DNA of 64,000 bases, from the NCBI RefSeq assembly GCF_003063645.1, contig NZ_NESJ01000022.1, forward strand, positions 1 to 64,000, read 5' to 3'. The notes beneath the pieces were generated by a model. It ran no database searches and had not been told where the DNA came from. It saw nothing but the letters and a program-made list of their open reading frames with translations. Positions 8,465 to 16,351 of the stretch are shown here, in pieces. The first letter of the stretch is position 1, and every line of letters starts with the position of its first letter. This DNA comes from Limnohabitans sp. 2KL-51 (GTDB taxonomy: Bacteria; Pseudomonadota; Gammaproteobacteria; Burkholderiales; Burkholderiaceae_C). The position numbers and the translations under genes were made by a program.

Positions 8465-9364
8465 ATGCCCGCTTCACTTGAAGGCCAGTTGGTGGTGGCG
8501 ATTTCGTCTCGCGCCTTGTTCGACTTCGAAGAAGAAAACCAGGTGTTCGAACAAGGCGACGACCGCGCTTACATGAAGCTGCAGCTCGAGCGCCTGGAAG
8601 CGCCGGCCAAACCCGGCGTGGCCTTTTCTTTGGTGCGCAAGTTGCTGGCTTTCAACGACGCAGATGCACAACGCGTCGAAGTCGTCATCCTCTCGCGCAA
8701 CGACCCGGTCTCGGGCATGCGGGTGTTTCGCTCGGCGCAGCACTACGGCCTGCCCATCCAGCGGGGCAGCTTCACACGCGGGCAGCCGCCATGGCGCTAC
8801 CTGCGGCCGCTCAATGCCAACCTGTTTTTGTCGACCCATTTGTCGGATGTGCGTGCTGCGCTCGATGCCGGTGTGCCTGCAGCCCAGGTCTACCCGCACT
8901 CGGCGCTGGCGTCAGAGGCGCACCCGCACGAGGTACGCATCGCTTTTGACGGCGACGCCGTGCTGTTTTCGGACGAAGCCGAACGCGTGTTTCAAGCACA
9001 AGGCCTGTCGGCATTTCAAAAGCACGAAAGCGACAGGGCCGGGCAACCCCTGCTGGCCGGGCCTTTCAAACCCCTGCTGCAAGCGCTGCAGCAGTTACAG
9101 CAAGCAGGCACACCGGCCATGCGTATCCGCACTGCACTGGTCACGGCCCGCAGCGCCCCGGCGCACGAACGCGCCATCCGAACCCTGATGGACTGGAACA
9201 TCGAAGTCGATGAAGCCATGTTCTTGGGGGGCTTGCCCAAGGGCGAATTTCTGCGCGAATTTGAGCCCGACTTTTTCTTTGATGACCAAACTGGCCATAT
9301 CGAATCGGCGGCGCGTCATGTTCCCTCAGGGCATGTGGCCTCGGGGGTCTCCAATCCGGAGTGA
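8465..9364 (+). CDS. 5'-nucleotidase (cytosolic NT5C1-like family)
   Basis: A 299-residue soluble protein matching the bacterial 5'-nucleotidase family related to eukaryotic cytosolic 5'-nucleotidase I. It is predicted to dephosphorylate nucleoside monophosphates. Landmarks are VAISSRALFDFEEEN near the N terminus, VVILSRNDPVSGMRVF, FLSTHLSDVRAALDAGVPAA, the HAD-like acidic motif FDGDAVLFSDEAE, and FLGGLPKGEFLREFEPDFFFDDQ near the end. An AAGGAG ribosome-binding site lies 6 bases before the ATG. It follows gspF in the same direction but looks functionally unrelated. Its stop directly abuts the stop of the convergent DUF3299 gene. Confidence 0.85.
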   Translation: MPASLEGQLVVAISSRALFDFEEENQVFEQGDDRAYMKLQLERLEAPAKPGVAFSLVRKLLAFNDADAQRVEVVILSRNDPVSGMRVFRSAQHYGLPIQRGSFTRGQPPWRYLRPLNANLFLSTHLSDVRAALDAGVPAAQVYPHSALASEAHPHEVRIAFDGDAVLFSDEAERVFQAQGLSAFQKHESDRAGQPLLAGPFKPLLQALQQLQQAGTPAMRIRTALVTARSAPAHERAIRTLMDWNIEVDEAMFLGGLPKGEFLREFEPDFFFDDQTGHIESAARHVPSGHVASGVSNPE

Positions 9365-9994
9365 TCAGCGCTTTTTGACCTGGTAAGGCGTGACCGCCTT
9401 GCCGTCGATGCGGTAACTGGCCACGCCCATGTGCGAGTCGGTCTTGGTGGCACTCAAGGGGCCGGACACCCAGACCACGTCCATGAGGCGCAGGTTTTTA
9501 ACAGGTTTGTCCAAGAGCACGTGCACGATCTGGTTGGCGGGGGGCGGGGGCGAATGCACGCAAGCGCCGAAGTAAGGCACCAGCAAAAACTCTTTGATGC
9601 CAGCAGCCAGGTCTTCCAGCGGCACCACATAGCCCGGCAGGCGCACGCCCTGACCGAGGATCAGGGGGTTGATGGGCGCGTTGTCCCACATTTGGCGCAT
9701 TTTTTTCAGCGCCTCGTCGGCCTTGGGGTCGTTGTCTTTCAAACTGTCGAGGTTGAGCGCCTTGAGGTCTTTGTAGGGGTCCCAGCCCGCTGGAATCAGT
9801 TGCTCCCAGCCAATGGTGCGTGTGGCACCCGACACGCTGGAACCGGGCGGCGGGGCTTCGGCCGACAAGGCTGGCTGGACTTGGGGCACGGTGTCTCGCA
9901 CGGTCTCGCGAACGCTTTGCGCCTGCGCAGCCGAGGCCCACAGTACGGCCAATAACAGACCCGAGGTCGACCAACACCTTGTGACTTGTTTCAT
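9365..9994 (-). CDS. DUF3299 periplasmic protein
   Basis: A 209-residue exported protein with a signal peptide (residues 1-25, ending in ASAAQAQ). The DUF3299 core includes IGWEQLIPAGWDPYKDL, VRLPGYVVPLED, FLLVPYFGACVHSPPPPANQ and the C-terminal VASYRIDGKAVTPYQ. Biochemical function is unknown. DUF3299 genes often sit with an FtsX-like permease and an ABC ATPase in metal-linked clusters such as zrg of Vibrio. The same trio occurs here, but a composite repeat of about 194 bp now separates this gene from the permease. Confidence 0.8.
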   Translation of the reverse strand: MKQVTRCWSTSGLLLAVLWASAAQAQSVRETVRDTVPQVQPALSAEAPPPGSSVSGATRTIGWEQLIPAGWDPYKDLKALNLDSLKDNDPKADEALKKMRQMWDNAPINPLILGQGVRLPGYVVPLEDLAAGIKEFLLVPYFGACVHSPPPPANQIVHVLLDKPVKNLRLMDVVWVSGPLSATKTDSHMGVASYRIDGKAVTPYQVKKR

Positions 9995-10027
9995 CCCTAA
10001 CCTTCCATTCTCGTTGTCGTTTTAACC

Positions 10028-10221
10028 TATTGATCTGGTCCCTTGGAGTTTTGAACAACATGCAAGGGCTCGCTTTTTTGCAGGAGCCCACCCCTGTGGG
10101 CGATGGGCGTCGAACACGCCCCGAAAACCTTCGCCCACAGGGTGGGCTCCTACAAAGACAACCATATCGGCATGCTGGGCACCAACACGGGCCATTCAAA
10201 CTTCATCGGACCGGTTCTATA
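10028..10221 (+). repeat. Composite REP element, copy A (194 bp)
   Basis: This is the cleanest copy of the dispersed element. Its ends are imperfect inverted repeats: TATTGATCTGGTCC at 10028-10041 and GGACCGGTTCTATA at 10208-10221. Inside, a forward REP core (10081-10108) and an inverted core (10131-10153) can fold into a long hairpin. Left flank (TTGAACAACATGCAAGG) and right flank (ACAAAGACAACCATATCGGC, then GGGCCATTCAAAC) are shared with copies at 18.5 and 62.7 kb. It lies in the 262-bp gap between the DUF3299 gene and the FtsX-type permease, both on the minus strand. Confidence 0.85.
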
Positions 10222-10256
10222 TTTTGCAGGAAGCACTTGGACTACCAGCCCACACC

Positions 10257-11552
10257 TCACACGCGAGGCGACAAACCATCGGCCAAGGACAAGCGGTAAG
10301 CCCGCCAGGCGGGACCCAGACTGGCCAGCAATCCGGCCAGCAAGACCGCGCCTGCCAAAGCCAGCTGCGTGGGCAAAGGCGCGGCCAGTTGCAAACGGAT
10401 GCCCAGCGACTGCTGCAGCCAGGGTGTGGCCAAGGCCATGCCCGCGTGGGCGAGCAGCACTCCCAACACCACCCCGGCGCAGGTGACCCACAGCCCTTCG
10501 AGCGTGAGCAAGCCCAGCACATGGCGCGGCGCGGCCCCCACGGCACGCAGCACGGCCAGTTCGCGGCGGCGCTCGTTCAGGCCCGCCAACACCACCGCCA
10601 CCAGCGAGACCACACTCACCAAAGCCACCAAGGCTGACACAGCCAGCAAGGCGTTTTCGCCCAACCCCAGCACCGACCACAGCTCACCCAGCGCCACGCC
10701 AGGCATGACGCCCATCAGCGCTTCTTCTTCGTAAAAATTCACAAAGCGCTGCACATTGAACACCGCCGCCCGGCTTTTCAGGCCCACCAGGGCAGCCGTG
10801 ACTTCTTCGGGCTCCAGGTTGAATTTGCGCGCCTGGTCGGCCGGGATGTGTCCGCCCGGCATAGGCGTACCTGCGACCCAGTCGAGGTGGATGGCTTCGA
10901 GGGCCTTGAGGCTCACCTGCACCGAACGGTCCACCGGGGTGCCCGTGGGGGCCAGAATGCCGACCACCTTGAAGGGCTTGTCGGCGTGCTCATCGGCTTG
11001 CTCGCCTTTGTGGTCATGGTCATGGTCGTGCAGCCCATGGCCCAGCGTGATGCTTTGGCCCAAGCCATAACCCATCTTGCGCGCCACTTCGGCCCCGATC
11101 ACCGCCTCGTACAAACCATCCAGCGTATCGGCAAACGCCGCGCCTTGCTGCAAGACCAGCGGCTGTTTGTCGCCATAAGCAAAGTGCTGAAAAAACGCGG
11201 GCGTGGTGCCCAGCACCGGAAAGCCCCGGTGCGAGTCCCCCAGACTCAGAGGCACCACCCAAGACACCGAGCGGTGCTGCGCCAGCTTGTGCACGCTGTC
11301 CATGGACATGCTTTGCGGCACGCTGCCGATGTGGAACACCGAAAACAGCATCAGCTGCACCGGGCTGCTGCGCGCACCCACAATCAAATCGACCCCGCTG
11401 ACCGATTGCGAAAAACTGTGGCGGATGTCGTGACGCAAACGCTCCAGCGTCCACAACAAGGCGGTGGCCAGCGCCAGCGACACCACCACCCACACCAAGG
11501 TGCTGCGCCGGTTCCAGGCGCTGCTGCGGGCCATGCTCCAAAGGCTGTTCAT
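10257..11552 (-). CDS. FtsX/MacB-type ABC permease with a histidine-rich periplasmic loop
   Basis: A 431-residue ABC permease of the MacB/LolC/FtsX type. It has one N-terminal membrane helix (LVWVVVSLALATALLWTL), a large periplasmic domain, and three C-terminal helices preceding the coupling motif RRRELAVLRAVGAAPRHV. The periplasmic domain contains a His/Asp run (HDHDHDH) that suggests metal binding. The ATG at 11552 overlaps the stop of the ATPase gene by 4 bases, so the two are translationally coupled. With the ATPase and DUF3299 neighbours this resembles the Zrg-type zinc-linked system; no DUF2796 substrate-binding gene is visible in the window. Confidence 0.85.
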   Translation of the reverse strand: MNSLWSMARSSAWNRRSTLVWVVVSLALATALLWTLERLRHDIRHSFSQSVSGVDLIVGARSSPVQLMLFSVFHIGSVPQSMSMDSVHKLAQHRSVSWVVPLSLGDSHRGFPVLGTTPAFFQHFAYGDKQPLVLQQGAAFADTLDGLYEAVIGAEVARKMGYGLGQSITLGHGLHDHDHDHKGEQADEHADKPFKVVGILAPTGTPVDRSVQVSLKALEAIHLDWVAGTPMPGGHIPADQARKFNLEPEEVTAALVGLKSRAAVFNVQRFVNFYEEEALMGVMPGVALGELWSVLGLGENALLAVSALVALVSVVSLVAVVLAGLNERRRELAVLRAVGAAPRHVLGLLTLEGLWVTCAGVVLGVLLAHAGMALATPWLQQSLGIRLQLAAPLPTQLALAGAVLLAGLLASLGPAWRAYRLSLADGLSPRV

Positions 11553-12238
11553 GCGCTCACCCCCGCTTGCTGCAAGGCGGGCAAAGACCATTGCACATCA
11601 AAGCGCACGGCTTGCTGCTCGTCGTGGCTCACGCACACCAAGGTGCTGCCCGCGTCGCGTGCGGCCTGCAGCAGCAAATCCATGAAGCCCTGACGCAAAG
11701 CCGCGTCAAGGGCCGAGGTGGGCTCATCGGCCAGGATCAATTCGGGCTGACCCATCAGGGCACGCGCAGCGGCCACGCGTTGCTGCTGGCCCACCGACAA
11801 GGCGTCGGCGCGGCGGCTCCACAGCGCCTCGGACAAGCCCATGCGCTGCAACCAGCTTTGGGCCGTGGCCTCGGGGCCACCGACGGCTTGGCAACGCTGA
11901 CGGCGCAAGGCCGAAAAGCGGCAAGGCAAGGTCACGTTGTCCAGCACGCTCAGATAAGGCAGCAAATTGAATTGCTGAAAAATCACGCCCACATGGTCGG
12001 CCCGAAAAGCGTCTCGCTGACCGGCCTTCAACGCGGCCCAGTCTTGCCCCAGCAAAGAAACACGCCCTTGGCGGGGTGACAACACCCCCGCCAGCAAACC
12101 GAGCAAAGTGCTTTTGCCGCAGCCGCTGGGGCCGTGCAAAAAAACGGTTTGACCACGGTCCACCTGCAGGCGGCCCAGCAGCAGTGTGTCAGGCCCGCCC
12201 CGGGTCCAGGCAAAGCGCAATGGCTCGATGTCGATCAC
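11549..12238 (-). CDS. ABC transporter ATP-binding protein (LolD/MacB class)
   Basis: A 229-residue ATPase partner of the downstream FtsX-type permease. Walker A is GPSGCGKST, the Q-loop is FQQFNLLPYLSVLDNV, the signature is LSVGQQQRV, Walker B is LILADEPTSALD and the H-loop is CVSHDE. I chose a GTG start at 12238 because GGGAGAA lies 5 bases upstream and the protein then begins just before the nucleotide-binding fold; a longer open frame upstream is antisense to the EamA gene region. The gene ends in an ATGA overlap with the permease. Confidence 0.87.
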   Translation of the reverse strand: MIDIEPLRFAWTRGGPDTLLLGRLQVDRGQTVFLHGPSGCGKSTLLGLLAGVLSPRQGRVSLLGQDWAALKAGQRDAFRADHVGVIFQQFNLLPYLSVLDNVTLPCRFSALRRQRCQAVGGPEATAQSWLQRMGLSEALWSRRADALSVGQQQRVAAARALMGQPELILADEPTSALDAALRQGFMDLLLQAARDAGSTLVCVSHDEQQAVRFDVQWSLPALQQAGVSA

Positions 12239-12273
12239 ACAGTTCTCCCTGTTGAGCAGGGCAATATACCCCG

Positions 12274-13221
12274 TCAATCGGGCACAACGACTTTTCTCCG
12301 GCCTTCTCTGCGGGCAATCCAGACGGTGGCACCCAGGATGACCAGGGCCCCGGCCCAAGTCCACTGGCTGGGTACATCGCCAAACACCAGCCAACCCAGG
12401 ATCGAGGCCCAGACCAGATCCAGAAAGCGCAACGACTGGGTGGCCGAAATGTCGGCCAGCGCGAAGGCCCGTGTCAGGCAATAGTGGGCCAGAGTGCCCA
12501 ACACGCCCGTGGCGGCAAAGCCGATCCACTGCATCAGGGTGGGCGCTTGCCAGTTGGGCAGCGCCATCGGCAAGCTCAAAACAGAAACCGTCAGGGCTTG
12601 CCACAGCACAATCACGCCCGCTTTTTCGTAGCGGGTCAGGGCTTTGGTGATGAGGAAGGACGCCGCAAACACCGGCGACGAGGCCAGCATGACCAGGTTG
12701 AACCAGCCGCCCTCACCCGACATCTTGGGCAAGACCACCACCAGCACACCTGCAAAACCGATGATGGCGGCGATCCAGCGGTCCCGGCGCATCGGCTCGC
12801 CCAAAAACCAGGCCGCGCCGATCATGATGAAAATCGGACCGGTAAAGCCAATCGCGGTAATGTCGGCCAGCGGAATCTTGGGCAAGGCCGTGAACCACAA
12901 CACCAGCCCCAGCGTGTGCACCCCGCCGCGCCAGAACTGGCCCACTATGTTCACCGGCATATAAGCCCGCCAGCCATCACGCCAAACCCAAGGCAACATG
13001 AACAACAAGCCAAACAAGTAACGCAAGAACTGCGATTGGTAGACGTCCAGCTGCAGCGTCAGCTCACGGGCGATGGTGTTGAGGAAAGAAAACAGCAGTC
13101 CAGCCACCACCATCCAGACCATGCCACGAACGGCCGCTGGCCAGGCTTCAAAGGTCCGCCTGCTGCGGTGCTGCGCAAGCGACCAATGGCGGGATGGGGA
13201 CCAAGGCTTGCGCGGTTTCAT
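12274..13221 (-). CDS. EamA/DMT-family membrane transporter
   Basis: A 315-residue drug/metabolite-transporter superfamily protein with ten predicted membrane helices in two EamA repeats. The first begins at MVWMVVAGLLFSFLNTIAREL and the second at LVMLASSPVFAASFLITKAL. The second repeat ends in FLDLVWASILGWLVFGDVPS. The first 33 residues are basic and soluble. Substrate is unknown; the family includes exporters of amino acids, riboflavin and S-adenosylmethionine. It is transcribed in the same direction as the ABC pair but is 35 bases upstream, so co-transcription is possible. Confidence 0.85.
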   Translation of the reverse strand: MKPRKPWSPSRHWSLAQHRSRRTFEAWPAAVRGMVWMVVAGLLFSFLNTIARELTLQLDVYQSQFLRYLFGLLFMLPWVWRDGWRAYMPVNIVGQFWRGGVHTLGLVLWFTALPKIPLADITAIGFTGPIFIMIGAAWFLGEPMRRDRWIAAIIGFAGVLVVVLPKMSGEGGWFNLVMLASSPVFAASFLITKALTRYEKAGVIVLWQALTVSVLSLPMALPNWQAPTLMQWIGFAATGVLGTLAHYCLTRAFALADISATQSLRFLDLVWASILGWLVFGDVPSQWTWAGALVILGATVWIARREGRRKVVVPD

Positions 13222-13320
13222 ACCGCTGCTCTTTTGAAGGGGTGAATCACCCGATCATCTTAAGGGCAATGAGCATCCTCGCAGGTCGCTTGCGTTACCA
13301 GCACAGACCCCCTCGCCACT

Positions 13321-14532
13321 TCAGGTCGGCGGCAGGGGTGGCAAGTACCTGGCTGCCGGGTTGGCAGCCGGAGCGGGCGCAGTGGCTGGTGCCGCCGACG
13401 GCGGTGCCAGCGGCACCGTTGGTGTCGCCTGGGCTGGTGGTGCAGCAGCAGGTGCCACTGCTGCAGGTGCTGCAGGTGCTGCAGGCACGGCTGCCGGTGC
13501 CACAGGTGCTGCCGGAGTGGCAGGTTTGGGCGTTTCCTGCGGCTTGGCTTCGGGTGCAGGCACACCTTTGATCTTGTCGATCTGCCTGAAGACCCAATTT
13601 TTCTCTTGCGCGGCCAGCGCTTTTTCTTCGGCAATTTGCACCTTCAAGGCCGCGATCTTGTCTTGCAGCGCAAGCTGCTCGGCCGCCTTGGCCTCTTGAG
13701 CTTTTTGCTCGGCCTTCAGCTGGGCGTCTTTGATGGCCTGCAGTTTGGCCGCCTCTTCAGCGGCCTCGCGGGCCACACGGTCTTTTTCCTGCTGGATGCG
13801 CGAGGTCCTGACCGATGCGATCTCACGCACCCCGGAGCTCCAAGGCAAATTTTGCAATTGCATTTGAATGGCCGCTTCGCGCGAAATCGTCTGAACCTTG
13901 CCGTTCACGCTGGCCGAGAAAAAGCCTTCACAACGGGTTTTGACGCCCGCCACGGTGCAGGCATGGCTTTGCGGGCTTTGCGTGCCCCAGGCTTTGGGTC
14001 GAGCCAAAAAAGCCTCGCATTGGACAAAAGCCCGGTCAATTCTGGCGTCCTCAACGCTGGGCTGCGGATCATTGAAGTCAAACCACTCGGGCCGCACCCG
14101 GTCCAACTCGAACGCGGTACGCACGCATTCGGCCTTGGCAGGCGTCAATTGCGCCTGCATGCCGGCCCACACGGCGCGGGTCAAAGCGTTGCTGCTGACC
14201 ACCTTGAAGCGGGTTTCGCCTTGCGTGGGGCAGCCATTGACCACCTGGTCATTGATGCGACGGGACTGGCCTTGCCAACGCACCGTGACAGACTCTTCAT
14301 TCAGCGGTGTGATGGCCATGGCCGTGTCAAAAAACGGGGCCTGCACCACACGCTCCACATCGGCCTGACCGGGCACGCTGATGCGCAAATTGCAGCGGGT
14401 CTCGCCATTGACCACCCGCGCAGCCACTGGAACGGTCTGGGTCTGTCCGGCCTGCAGTACGTACTGGCCCGCCCATGCCCAAGGCGCAGCGCACAGCCAC
14501 AGCAACCCAGCCCAGCCAACACTTGTTCTCAT
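13321..14532 (-). CDS. Exported protein of unknown function with coiled coil and Ala/Pro tail
   Basis: A 403-residue protein that I do not recognise. The ATG at 14532 gives a clear signal peptide (MRTSVGWAGLLWLCAAPWAWA). A globular part with six or more Cys residues (for example NGETRCNLRI, NGCPTQGE, HACTVAGVKTRCEGFF) runs to about residue 235. A charged Ala/Lys/Glu/Gln coiled coil follows (about 245-320). The last 80 residues are almost only Ala and Pro, a low-complexity tail that could span the periplasm or cell wall. The paired cysteines suggest disulfides. An in-frame ATG at 14610 would bury the signal peptide and is rejected. Confidence 0.6.
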   Translation of the reverse strand: MRTSVGWAGLLWLCAAPWAWAGQYVLQAGQTQTVPVAARVVNGETRCNLRISVPGQADVERVVQAPFFDTAMAITPLNEESVTVRWQGQSRRINDQVVNGCPTQGETRFKVVSSNALTRAVWAGMQAQLTPAKAECVRTAFELDRVRPEWFDFNDPQPSVEDARIDRAFVQCEAFLARPKAWGTQSPQSHACTVAGVKTRCEGFFSASVNGKVQTISREAAIQMQLQNLPWSSGVREIASVRTSRIQQEKDRVAREAAEEAAKLQAIKDAQLKAEQKAQEAKAAEQLALQDKIAALKVQIAEEKALAAQEKNWVFRQIDKIKGVPAPEAKPQETPKPATPAAPVAPAAVPAAPAAPAAVAPAAAPPAQATPTVPLAPPSAAPATAPAPAANPAARYLPPLPPT

Positions 14533-14678
14533 CGCACACCCGTCCACAGAAAAAAGACATTCCACAGACTGTATCGGTCGCAAAGCGCCCAACTTGATAG
14601 CGCGGCGCACAGGCGTGAAAGGGCGGCACGGGCACGGGCGCAGGCCCGGTGAACGTTCGGCGCAGATGAGGCAGCCGA

Positions 14679-15467
14679 TCAGCGGCCAGTAAAGACCGGC
14701 GTGCGGCGCTGGGCAAAGGCCGCCCGGCCTTCGGCAAAGTCTGCACTTTGGCTGGCGCGCTGTGCGCGCTCGCGCATGCGGTTCACGTCCCCCAGTCCAG
14801 CCTCAATTTCGCGAATCGATTGCTTGGTGTCTTGCAAGGCCAGGGGGGCCAGCGCCAAAAGGTCGCGCACCAAGGCCTGCTGGGTGGCTGCCCAGTCGTC
14901 AGCGCTGACCAGGGCCTCGAACAGGCCCAGGGCATCGAGTTGCCGGTCGGTAAAAGGACGCGCCGTCAAAAAAGCCCTTTTGGTGGCGGCCAGACCGAAA
15001 CGGCTGACATAACGCTGCAAGCCGCTGGGGTAATAGTGCAAACCCAACGCGGTGGCAGGCATGCGCCACTCGATGCCCTGCAAGCCGATGCGCAGGTCGC
15101 AAGCCAACACCACATCGGTCGCGCCGCCGTACACGCTGCCGTTCAACCCGCAAATGGTCACGGGACGCATGGCAGCCAGGGCATCGGGAATTTCTTCAAA
15201 AAGGGGCGCACCATGACCGGACTCGTCAAAGCCGCCGATGTCGAAGCCAGCGCAAAACACAGGCCGGGGCTGCCCTGCCGTGTTGGCCGTCAGCACCATC
15301 ACGCGCACCTCGGGGTCGAGGTTCACAGCGTCAAAGTGCGCCAACAAAGCCGTGAGGTCGGCATTTTCCAGTCGGTTGCGCTGGGCCGGGCGGTTCAGGG
15401 TGATGGTGGCCACACCGCTCTCTATTTGCAAAACGGGAACAGAAGCTGGCGTGAGAACTGGTGACAT
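14679..15467 (-). CDS. Enoyl-CoA hydratase/isomerase-family protein lacking the usual catalytic glutamates
   Basis: A 262-residue crotonase-fold protein. The fold markers are present: ITLNRPAQRN, the oxyanion-hole region FCAGFDIGGF, and NGSVYGGATDVVLACDLRIG. The two glutamates of classical hydratases are not conserved: the GGxxE position reads GGATD, and the second position reads RMPATALGLHYYPSG. It may therefore be an isomerase, hydrolase or other crotonase rather than a hydratase. The start used is the Met at 15467; an upstream Met at 15485 would sit on top of the phasin terminator. It is separated from the upstream phasin gene by that terminator. Confidence 0.75.
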   Translation of the reverse strand: MSPVLTPASVPVLQIESGVATITLNRPAQRNRLENADLTALLAHFDAVNLDPEVRVMVLTANTAGQPRPVFCAGFDIGGFDESGHGAPLFEEIPDALAAMRPVTICGLNGSVYGGATDVVLACDLRIGLQGIEWRMPATALGLHYYPSGLQRYVSRFGLAATKRAFLTARPFTDRQLDALGLFEALVSADDWAATQQALVRDLLALAPLALQDTKQSIREIEAGLGDVNRMRERAQRASQSADFAEGRAAFAQRRTPVFTGR

Positions 15468-15481
15468 GTGGGCAATCCAAA

Positions 15482-15506
15482 ACAAAAAGGGTGTCCGAAG
15501 ACACCC
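15482..15506 (-). terminator. Rho-independent terminator of the phasin gene
   Basis: On the minus strand GGGTGTC pairs with GACACCC around a stable TTCG tetraloop (15489-15506), followed by TTTTTG. This is a textbook intrinsic terminator 50 bases after the phasin stop. It also lies only about 15 bases before the start codon of the enoyl-CoA hydratase-like gene. Confidence 0.85.
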
Positions 15507-15557
15507 CGATTGTAAGTAACCGCCCCTGTGTTCAGGGCCGGCTCATGAAGTCAAAGC

Positions 15558-16115
15558 TCAAGCCTTGGCTTTGGCCTTGCCCATGGCGGCCTTGACCGAA
15601 GCTTCGGCTTGGGCGGTGGCGGCCTTCACGCTGGCTTCGGCGCTGTCAGCGGCTTGCTTGGCCACTTTTTTCAGGGTCTCGGCAGCGGTTTGGCTGGCTT
15701 CGTAGGCGGTCTTGATCACGGCCACGGCGGCCTCAGAACCGGCGGGGGCGTTCTTCAGGCTGGTTTCAACCAGGCTTTTGACGGCTTGCTCGGACTCGGC
15801 CATTTTGCTTTCGACGGCCTTGCTCAACTGGGCACCGGTGCTGTTGACGATGTCAGCGATGTGACGGCCGTAAGAGACCGACTTTTCGAACGCAGGCTGC
15901 ACCAGAGCGGCTTGCACAGCCATCAGGTCTTGAGGCGACTTGGCGGCCATCAGGGCTTGCATGTTGGCGAAAGACTCGCCCACAGCGGCTTTGCCAGCGG
16001 CCATGTTCAGCTCGACCAGGCGCTCGAAACTGGCGAAAGCCGATTGCGACAGGCCAGAGGCTGCGGTCAGGTTGGCTTGTTGGGTAGCGGTGAATTGCTC
16101 AGCATTGAAGTTCAT
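15558..16115 (-). CDS. phaP: Phasin (polyhydroxyalkanoate granule-associated protein)
   Basis: A 185-residue amphipathic helical protein of the phasin family. It begins MNFNAEQFTATQQANL and has the phasin core FERLVELNMAAGKAAV and SYGRHIADIVNSTGAQL. The C-terminal third is an Ala/Lys-rich segment with repeats of AEASVKAA. Phasins coat PHA granules and control their size, so the strain probably makes PHA. The ATG at 16115 is preceded by AAAGGA 8 bases upstream. A GGGTTTTCCC palindrome lies 67-76 bases before the start, and an intrinsic terminator follows the gene. Confidence 0.9.
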   Translation of the reverse strand: MNFNAEQFTATQQANLTAASGLSQSAFASFERLVELNMAAGKAAVGESFANMQALMAAKSPQDLMAVQAALVQPAFEKSVSYGRHIADIVNSTGAQLSKAVESKMAESEQAVKSLVETSLKNAPAGSEAAVAVIKTAYEASQTAAETLKKVAKQAADSAEASVKAATAQAEASVKAAMGKAKAKA

Positions 16116-16181
16116 GGTTTTTTCCTTTGGGAAGTTTTGTTGCAATGCAGCAATTGGAACAGCATGAACCACCTATGGCAA

Positions 16182-16191
16182 GGGAAAACCC
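16182..16191 (-). promoter_or_regulatory. GGGTTTTCCC palindrome upstream of phasin
   Basis: On the minus strand it reads GGGTTTTCCCTTGC. The same 14 bases occur upstream of the TRAP gene dctP at 25.7 kb. It is a candidate operator for an unidentified regulator. The rest of the 236-base gap between the phasin and the divergent hypothetical gene holds nothing else I recognise. Confidence 0.4.
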
Positions 16192-16351
16192 GCACTTTAG
16201 AGTCCGCTCTCCAAATCGGGGGGGTGCGCAGCTTCGCTGATGCGTCGCGCCCATGGGGGTGCCATGGGCGAGGCAAGGTTTTTGAGCGACCTCTGCGCCG
16301 GGCTCACTACACTTGGCGATTCGGCCAATTCGGCCCCTTCACCTTGTATGT

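Noticed and set aside
13440-13520. Tandem TGCAGGTGC-like repeats that could suggest a microsatellite or CRISPR-like array.
   Set aside because: They are in frame and encode the Ala/Pro tail of the exported protein; there are no spacers or regular repeat length.
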